Assembly: GCA_020829485.1 (NCBI GenBank)
Contig: JAIVFU010000120.1
Location: 1-18,402, forward strand
Length of the DNA: 18,402 nt
Reading direction: 5' to 3'
Origin: Nostoc sp. CHAB 5834
Lineage (GTDB): Bacteria; Cyanobacteriota; Cyanobacteriia; Cyanobacteriales; Nostocaceae
Below are positions 14,477-18,402 of the stretch, piece after piece; position 1 is the stretch's first letter, and the number at the start of each line of letters is the position of its first letter. Below the pieces are notes generated by a model. It was not told the origin of the DNA. It saw nothing but the letters and a program-made list of their open reading frames with translations, and made no database searches. The position numbers were made by a program, and so were the translations under genes.

Positions 14477-14520
14477 CCTATTCAGGCTTGACCACCCCTA
14501 ATTGACTCTTTGGAGTTTAC

Positions 14521-14550
14521 AACCTGCGTGCATTTGTACGCAGGTTTTTC
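14521..14550 (+). terminator. Intrinsic terminator
   Basis: AACCTGCGT (14521-14529) pairs with ACGCAGGTT (14538-14546) around an 8-nt loop, then TTTC. Its arms share ACCTGCG/CGCAGGT with 10848-10878. Confidence 0.88.
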
Positions 14551-14556
14551 TTTGCC

Positions 14557-14562
14557 TATACA
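14557..14562 (+). promoter_or_regulatory. -10-like CTATACA with TTGTAC -35
   Basis: GCCTATACATG lies about 30 nt before the ATG at 14591. TTGTAC stands 17 nt upstream, inside the terminator loop. The leader contains ATTCAAA (14583-14589). Confidence 0.5.
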
Positions 14563-14590
14563 TGCTAGGCCAACTCAATAAGATTCAAAC

Positions 14591-15436
14591 ATGTCAAAAA
14601 TCAAAACTCTTCAGGCTCAGCTAGTGCGAGAACGCGATTCTTTCATCAAGGAAGTCGACCAGAAAATCAGTTTTTTGAATCAACTTCCGAAAACTCCTGT
14701 GGAGCCGACTGCGTTCAGCCTTAAAGGGTATGAAGCGGACTACTCCCTGGTATTTAATTGCAAAAACGCTCAATTGCCCGAGCTCTGGCAAGCGTACCCT
14801 CCTGTCGACCTGGTAGAAGTCTGGAGTTCAAGCTGGACAATCAAGCCCAAATGCCGATTGACCGAACATGAATCAAAATACTCCGACGTCACCAACGCGT
14901 TCAATCGATACCTGCGAAAAGGGGAACACCTTCACGGTATTTACTGGTGGACCCGAATCAACGATTCTCTTGTAAATATTCGCGTCGTAACGTCGAAGGA
15001 CGAACAACCCGCCCTTTTGCCAGACCCTGAAGTGTGGGAACCCAAAGAAATGCCCGGAGGCACTGCCGGCTACCTCTATTTCATTCGCAAGTTGGCAGAA
15101 GTCAAAGGGCTCCCTGCGGTCGATTCGAAAAGTCCAGACCTCATTGCGATACGTAGCAAGATTAAGATGGTGGCAGAGAAGACGCTCAGCAGCTTCTTGT
15201 CGGATTATTCGTCGTTCAAAGACGAATCATACCCCCGCAAGTGCTTTGAAAACATGCTTCGGAACGCTACCGGCTATGCAGTCGACCTTGTCTATGCCAG
15301 GTGCCGGCAAAGTACAGCGGTTTTTTGCATTCATCTCAATAAGGATATCGAAACCCTCGATATTCAAGTCAAGCTGAACCCAGAAAAACCCACATTGCAC
15401 AAGCAGAATTTTCCGGTTGAAATGACAAATCATTGA
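14591..15436 (+). CDS. Hypothetical protein, 281 aa
   Basis: Unrecognised. Short coiled-coil-like N-terminus (1-30, KTLQAQLVRERDSFIKEVDQ), then a beta-rich body with many aromatics (WSSSWTIKPKC near 77-87; YWWTRI near 118-123) and a helical, Lys/Ser-rich third quarter before a C-terminal strand-rich part (TAVFCIHLNKDIETLDIQVK). No signal peptide or catalytic motif noted. The ATG has no Shine-Dalgarno sequence and lies 1 nt after ATTCAAA. Single-gene unit between terminators. Confidence 0.75.
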   Translation: MSKIKTLQAQLVRERDSFIKEVDQKISFLNQLPKTPVEPTAFSLKGYEADYSLVFNCKNAQLPELWQAYPPVDLVEVWSSSWTIKPKCRLTEHESKYSDVTNAFNRYLRKGEHLHGIYWWTRINDSLVNIRVVTSKDEQPALLPDPEVWEPKEMPGGTAGYLYFIRKLAEVKGLPAVDSKSPDLIAIRSKIKMVAEKTLSSFLSDYSSFKDESYPRKCFENMLRNATGYAVDLVYARCRQSTAVFCIHLNKDIETLDIQVKLNPEKPTLHKQNFPVEMTNH

Positions 15437-15440
15437 TTTT

Positions 15441-15467
15441 AACCCTGCTGTTTACAGCAGGGTTTTT
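15441..15467 (+). terminator. Intrinsic terminator
   Basis: AACCCTGCTGT (15441-15451) pairs with ACAGCAGGGTT (15454-15464), followed by TTTC, 5 nt after the stop. Confidence 0.92.
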
Positions 15468-15544
15468 CATTGAAACATCAATTTTCCAGAAAGCCGGGCT
15501 TATCGCCATCCAGGTACGCAGTGGTAATTTAGTGCAAGGGCCGC

Positions 15545-15550
15545 TATACT
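15545..15550 (+). promoter_or_regulatory. -10-like CTATACT for the 244-aa gene
   Basis: CCGCTATACTCTC lies 29 nt before the ATG at 15579. No good -35. ATTCAA follows at 15559-15564. Confidence 0.45.
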
Positions 15551-15578
15551 CTCTTAAAATTCAACCGATTTAAAGAAA

Positions 15579-16313
15579 ATGACGGAAATTACTCAGATAA
15601 ATCAAGACAATGACAGAAGGCTCGCCGTGGCCACTCTTTTAGGGAAGCTGAAGGGCTTCTTGGCCGAGCCCAGCGAAGGCGCAGACAGCGCACATTGCGT
15701 TGAACCGCAAGACCTGCAACAGATGAAAAACCTACTGGGCGAAATCGCGTCGTTCAAATGGGGTGGCCCTCCCGATGACCCCGTTGTTTCCAGCACAGTC
15801 TGGGACCCGGCAGTAGCGTTCCTTCCCTGGTGCTCCCCGCTTCCCGCGCCCAAGCGTGCCGAGTCGCTGGCCGAGAAGGAAGACCGATTGATTCAGACCA
15901 TCCACCTTGCGACGGTCGCCCAATCTCGGTACCTGGAGGTTGTCACCAACGCCGTGCTCGACCTGGAAGCTGTGCGGAAAAAGCGCAACGCAGTCAGCAG
16001 CGCGCGCACCTACTACCTCGCAGAACACATGGAGTCAGCCGACGGGCCCGTTTTAAAGGCATCTCTGCACCTGAGTCCCCTGGATGCCTTGGAATTCAAA
16101 GGCGCAGCCCCGCTGAAGCTCAAGGGCTATCGGCAGGTGATTGCTGAGCCTCGGGTGTTTGACGACCCCGAAGACAATTACGGCACGTACCACGCCTCGG
16201 TGGTCCGGGAGGTTGGCCGGCTGCATCCGCTGTCATCCTTGATGGCAGAACTCAACCTCCGGTTCAATGCCAAAGAAGCGGCAGCCAACGAGTTCGCAAA
16301 GCAAGACGACTAG
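15579..16313 (+). CDS. Hypothetical protein, 244 aa
   Basis: Unrecognised. Helical at 12-60, then a Pro/Trp-rich region (WGGPPDDPVV near 61-70; DPAVAFLPWCSPLPAPKRAE near 76-95) and a long charged helix at 96-150 (likely coiled coil), finishing with a helical, Ala/Glu-rich tail (NAKEAAANEFAKQDD). No membrane segment. The ATG has only a weak AAAGAAA upstream. It converges on the minus-strand genes to its right; the shared hairpin lies 26 nt after its stop. Confidence 0.74.
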   Translation: MTEITQINQDNDRRLAVATLLGKLKGFLAEPSEGADSAHCVEPQDLQQMKNLLGEIASFKWGGPPDDPVVSSTVWDPAVAFLPWCSPLPAPKRAESLAEKEDRLIQTIHLATVAQSRYLEVVTNAVLDLEAVRKKRNAVSSARTYYLAEHMESADGPVLKASLHLSPLDALEFKGAAPLKLKGYRQVIAEPRVFDDPEDNYGTYHASVVREVGRLHPLSSLMAELNLRFNAKEAAANEFAKQDD

Positions 16314-16338
16314 CCCAGCTTCGCGAGCATTTCCCATG

Positions 16339-16363
16339 AAAAAAGCCCCCCGGGTGGGGGCTT
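16339..16363 (-). terminator. Intrinsic terminator for the minus-strand cluster
   Basis: AAGCCCCC (16343-16350) pairs with GGGGGCTT (16356-16363) around CGGGT. On the minus strand the stem runs into TTTTTT. It sits between the convergent stops at 16313 and 16368 and has no T tract for plus-strand transcripts. Confidence 0.85.
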
Positions 16364-16367
16364 GGAA

Positions 16368-16787
16368 TTAGTGGATGGAAGCGTCGTCGTGGGCGTGACA
16401 CAAGTCGCGCATGTAATCCACAACACGGGCCTGGGTGTCACCGTTGTTCAGGTCGGCCATGAACGCAAAGTTGTTGCGGCCGCCACAATAGTCCTTACGG
16501 CCTTCACAGCTGCGGTACAGCATCTGAACACCGCGGCGACCGATGCAGCTTTCGGACAGCTGTACGTAGAGATGGTCCCCGTGCAACGTCACTTCACCAC
16601 TGACGGCCATGCCTGCGACGTTGGAGCGGATGTCGTAAGTGCCATCACGCAGGTCCAACTGTTTGGCCAATGCTTTCAGAAACTTCTTGCCTTCCTTGTG
16701 AAAGGCTGATTTTTTGGCGTCACCCTCATCCGTGTAGCTGTTGATTCCAGAGGCCATCAGAGCGGCGGGGATTGCGATGAAGTTCAT
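16368..16787 (-). CDS. Hypothetical protein, 139 aa, Cys-rich C-terminal half
   Basis: I cannot name this family. It begins MNFIAIPAALMASGINSYTD, then a basic helix (GKKFLKALAKQL, 33-44), then a beta-rich stretch (YDIRSNVAGMAVSGEVTL, 51-68) and a part with several Cys (SESCIGRR, YRSCEGRKDYCGGRNN, MRDLCHAH) that could bind metal. The frame is open further upstream, but the ATG at 16787 is preceded by AAAAGGACACTAAGC, a good site resembling that of the next gene. Its own -10-like CTATACG is at 16826-16821. Confidence 0.72.
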   Translation of the reverse strand: MNFIAIPAALMASGINSYTDEGDAKKSAFHKEGKKFLKALAKQLDLRDGTYDIRSNVAGMAVSGEVTLHGDHLYVQLSESCIGRRGVQMLYRSCEGRKDYCGGRNNFAFMADLNNGDTQARVVDYMRDLCHAHDDASIH

Positions 16788-16820
16788 GCTTAGTGTCCTT
16801 TTGGTTGAGTGTATCTGGTA

Positions 16821-16826
16821 CGTATA
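16821..16826 (-). promoter_or_regulatory. -10-like CTATACG for the 139-aa gene
   Basis: The minus strand reads ATTGCTATACGTAC, 34 nt before the ATG at 16787 and just after the stop of the upstream gene. No -35. Confidence 0.42.
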
Positions 16827-16834
16827 GCAATGGC

Positions 16835-17152
16835 TCAGCTGTGCGATTGAAGCTTGCTGAGCTGCTCCCGGTACCACTGAAGACACACTCCGTGGACATT
16901 GTGGGGGACATCCACGTCCATCAGGAACTCCCGCCCGTTGCGCTTTGCAGAAATCACATCGGTGCCAAACCGAATGTGTTCGCATGCCGACTCGTTCACA
17001 TGCCCGGCATCCCAGTCCAGGTACTTCTGAGTACTGTTTTCGTGGGGATTGCAGTTGTTAGGAATACGTCGGCGCATTGCCATAGCGCCCGCGATGTAGG
17101 CCGAATTGAGTTCGTATCTGCTGTCATGAATTACCAGCGAATTGTTTTTCAT
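16835..17152 (-). CDS. Small RMF/CrpP-like protein, 105 aa (tentative)
   Basis: Residues 18-51 follow the spacing of ribosome modulation factor/CrpP-fold proteins: AYIAGAMAMRRR (18-29), N32-N33-C34-N35-P36, then WDAG (47-50). RMF itself is about 55 aa and dimerises ribosomes; this protein is twice that size with an extra C-terminal half, so function is not implied. Start: ATG at 17152 follows AAAAGGACTTCAG; a longer frame to 17251 crosses into the nucleotidyltransferase coding region. It overlaps the 3' end of that gene by 29 nt and has an internal promoter-like CTATACC at 17211-17206. Confidence 0.6.
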   Translation of the reverse strand: MKNNSLVIHDSRYELNSAYIAGAMAMRRRIPNNCNPHENSTQKYLDWDAGHVNESACEHIRFGTDVISAKRNGREFLMDVDVPHNVHGVCLQWYREQLSKLQSHS

Positions 17153-17948
17153 CTGAAGTCCTTTTTGTCGCGCCCATGGCGCACTCTTCCTGAGAAGTCC
17201 TATCAGGTATAGCGTGCGCTCGTGCCGCCTGCGCCCACTCCGCGAGGACACACGCGTGGTAGCTAGGAAAGCGCGTCGCCAAAAACTCGTCGATACAAAA
17301 CAGCGTGTCCACGTCCTCCGCCAGGTCGTAAACCACGGTCACCGGTACCTGCAGCTGGTGCTTGACCTCATCGGAATAGTGAAGACTGACCAGCGGAGAA
17401 ACTTTCTTGAGCTTGCGCAGCGCCCCCAGCGTAGCGTTCAATACGCGGTCAATGTCCAAGTCATCATCCGGCGAGGAGGGCGAATATTCCGGTCCCTGCA
17501 AGGCCACCGCGATGTCCAAGTCCCCGACATCCGCGCGCCCTTCTCGCACAGAGCCAAATAGCTCAACACGTGTGATGAGCATCGTCTGCCCGTCTGCGTT
17601 GCGGTTGTGTTCGCGCGCCGTATCCACAACCCGTTGCAAGACGGCCTTGGCCTTCTCCAGCGAAACCCTCTTGCGAGCAGTGGCCACCCGAAACTGCCGC
17701 CAGCTCTGCAGTCCGGTATAGACCAACGGGAACGCCAGAAACCCGGTGTTCTTCAGTTCCTCTTTGCGCACAGGAGCAATCCATCCTTGCGCGAGCATCT
17801 GCTTTACGACGGGCAGAGAGTCTTTTGTTGGCAGCCCCAGCACGATGGAGAAGTGCTCGGGGGTAAAGAACTTTCCCAAGGACCGAATGGCGCCGCGGAG
17901 AACGTAGGGGTTGATGCCAAAAATGGGCTGGGAAGGGTCAAGCGTCAT
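17124..17948 (-). CDS. Winged-helix plus nucleotidyltransferase (pol-beta superfamily/MNT) protein
   Basis: 274 residues. Residues 20-80 look like a winged helix-turn-helix (FTPEHFSIVLGLPTKDSLPV, then a basic wing). Residues 126-150 (RVELFGSVREGRADVGDLDI) contain the nucleotidyltransferase signature: G132-S133 followed by D143-x-D145 in GDLDI, the metal-binding pair. Related MNT proteins transfer nucleotides to toxins, RNA or small molecules, and many are antitoxins to HEPN proteins; no HEPN gene is visible here. A third carboxylate (perhaps D208 in VTVVYD) is uncertain. The ATG follows GGGGCACCTTAA. The upstream gene ends 15 nt before, the downstream gene overlaps by 29 nt, so they form an operon. 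Confidence 0.82.
   Translation of the reverse strand: MTLDPSQPIFGINPYVLRGAIRSLGKFFTPEHFSIVLGLPTKDSLPVVKQMLAQGWIAPVRKEELKNTGFLAFPLVYTGLQSWRQFRVATARKRVSLEKAKAVLQRVVDTAREHNRNADGQTMLITRVELFGSVREGRADVGDLDIAVALQGPEYSPSSPDDDLDIDRVLNATLGALRKLKKVSPLVSLHYSDEVKHQLQVPVTVVYDLAEDVDTLFCIDEFLATRFPSYHACVLAEWAQAARAHAIPDRTSQEECAMGATKRTSDEKQFAGNS
17206..17211 (-). promoter_or_regulatory. -10-like CTATACC inside the nucleotidyltransferase gene
   Basis: The minus strand reads CACGCTATACCTG, about 55 nt before the ATG at 17152. No -35. It would let the small gene be expressed apart from the operon. Confidence 0.38.
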
Positions 17949-17963
17949 TTAAGGTGCCCCGGT

Positions 17964-18383
17964 TCAGCAAACGACAGGGTGCCAAGACCCCAATCCATCT
18001 CGGTATGCCATACGGATAGCCTCGGAGTTAAGCGAGAGCTGGCAGCAGTAGGTGGACTGCACGACGCCATTCTTGTTGAGGCCATGGCCCCAGAGGTTTA
18101 CCAGCCACTGGCTCCCTTGAGCCTCGACGCTCAATGCGGTGAGCACAAAGGTCCGTTCGAACTCATCGCCACGTACCACGTGCATCGCCTGTGGCAACGC
18201 CAGCCCCGTGACCTGGTGGAACAGCGTGGAGACATGGTCGGTCAGGAAGGAAGCGGCCTCCTCCGTACCCAGCTCTGCACGCATTGCATCTGCCGTCCGC
18301 AGCGCTTGGGATGTGGGGTAAATGCAGACATAGGACGCCTCAAGAATCTCAAGGGTCGGCCGAACAACAGTGGCTTGGGTCAT
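17964..18383 (-). CDS. Hypothetical protein, 139 aa
   Basis: Unrecognised. Soluble alpha/beta protein: helical at 24-60 (ALRTADAMRAELGTEEAASF), strand-rich afterwards (GDEFERTFVLTALSVEAQGSQWLVNLWGHG), ending with GSWHPVVC. No motif assigned. The ATG at 18383 lies 19 nt from the window edge, after AGG with a T-rich spacer, so its promoter is outside or only partly visible. First visible gene of the minus-strand operon; the nucleotidyltransferase gene follows after 15 nt. Confidence 0.7.
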   Translation of the reverse strand: MTQATVVRPTLEILEASYVCIYPTSQALRTADAMRAELGTEEAASFLTDHVSTLFHQVTGLALPQAMHVVRGDEFERTFVLTALSVEAQGSQWLVNLWGHGLNKNGVVQSTYCCQLSLNSEAIRMAYRDGLGSWHPVVC

Positions 18384-18402
18384 TGGAAAAAACCTGTTTT
18401 TT

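Noticed and set aside
16788..16985. N-terminal extension of the 139-aa gene to 16985
   Set aside because: The added region overlaps the RMF/CrpP-like gene and its promoter-like element; the ATG at 16787 has a good AAGGA site.
1..18402. CRISPR array, tRNA, rRNA, insertion sequence or integron attC sites
   Set aside because: I saw no regularly spaced repeats, T-arm-like GGTTCGA motifs, transposase genes or attC-like palindromes; the terminator-promoter junctions do not share the sequence that attC sites would.

Overview
The window reads as an accessory replicon or island (large plasmid, integrative element or big phage) of a Gram-negative bacterium. Burkholderiales is my best guess, from coding style, AAGGA-type ribosome binding sites and families such as the Glyoxalase_8-like N-terminal domain, the A1S_2505 phage-type protein and the AIM24/TIGR00266 protein. 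That host call is inference; no rRNA, tRNA, replication, transfer or phage structural gene is present to anchor it. About half of the proteins match no family I recognise.

Layout. (1) 1-1940 (+): 3' part of a long secreted repeat protein (choice-of-anchor-D/ASH-like), open at the left edge. (2) 1998-3392 (-): a DUF262 protein and a small hypothetical, convergent on gene 1 across a bidirectional terminator. (3) 3610-6433 (+): a SprT-like zinc metalloprotease followed by a GHKL ATPase that itself ends in an HExxH metallopeptidase-like region. (4) 6719-8086 (+): two single-gene units, the first behind a ~210-nt structured leader. (5) 8120-9568 (-): a small membrane protein and a two-gene operon of unknowns. 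(6) 9693-16313 (+): AIM24 plus A1S_2505-family pair, several hypotheticals, a short TROVE-like (Ro60/RsR-type) protein, a Glyoxalase_8-like protein and two unknowns. (7) 16368-18383 (-): four genes including a winged-helix/nucleotidyltransferase protein and a small RMF/CrpP-like protein.

The regulatory architecture is the most consistent feature. Many genes are their own transcription unit, ending in a strong intrinsic terminator and followed by a -10-like CTATAC (or CTACAC) element 20-210 nt before the next start, mostly without a good -35. Several plus-strand genes lack a Shine-Dalgarno sequence, and four of these carry ATTCAA in their short leader. The strongest leads for new biology are the adjacent SprT and GHKL-HExxH genes (possible protein-DNA crosslink or protein quality-control pair), the truncated TROVE protein, and the hairpin-rich leader at 6510-6718, which could be a regulatory or free RNA.
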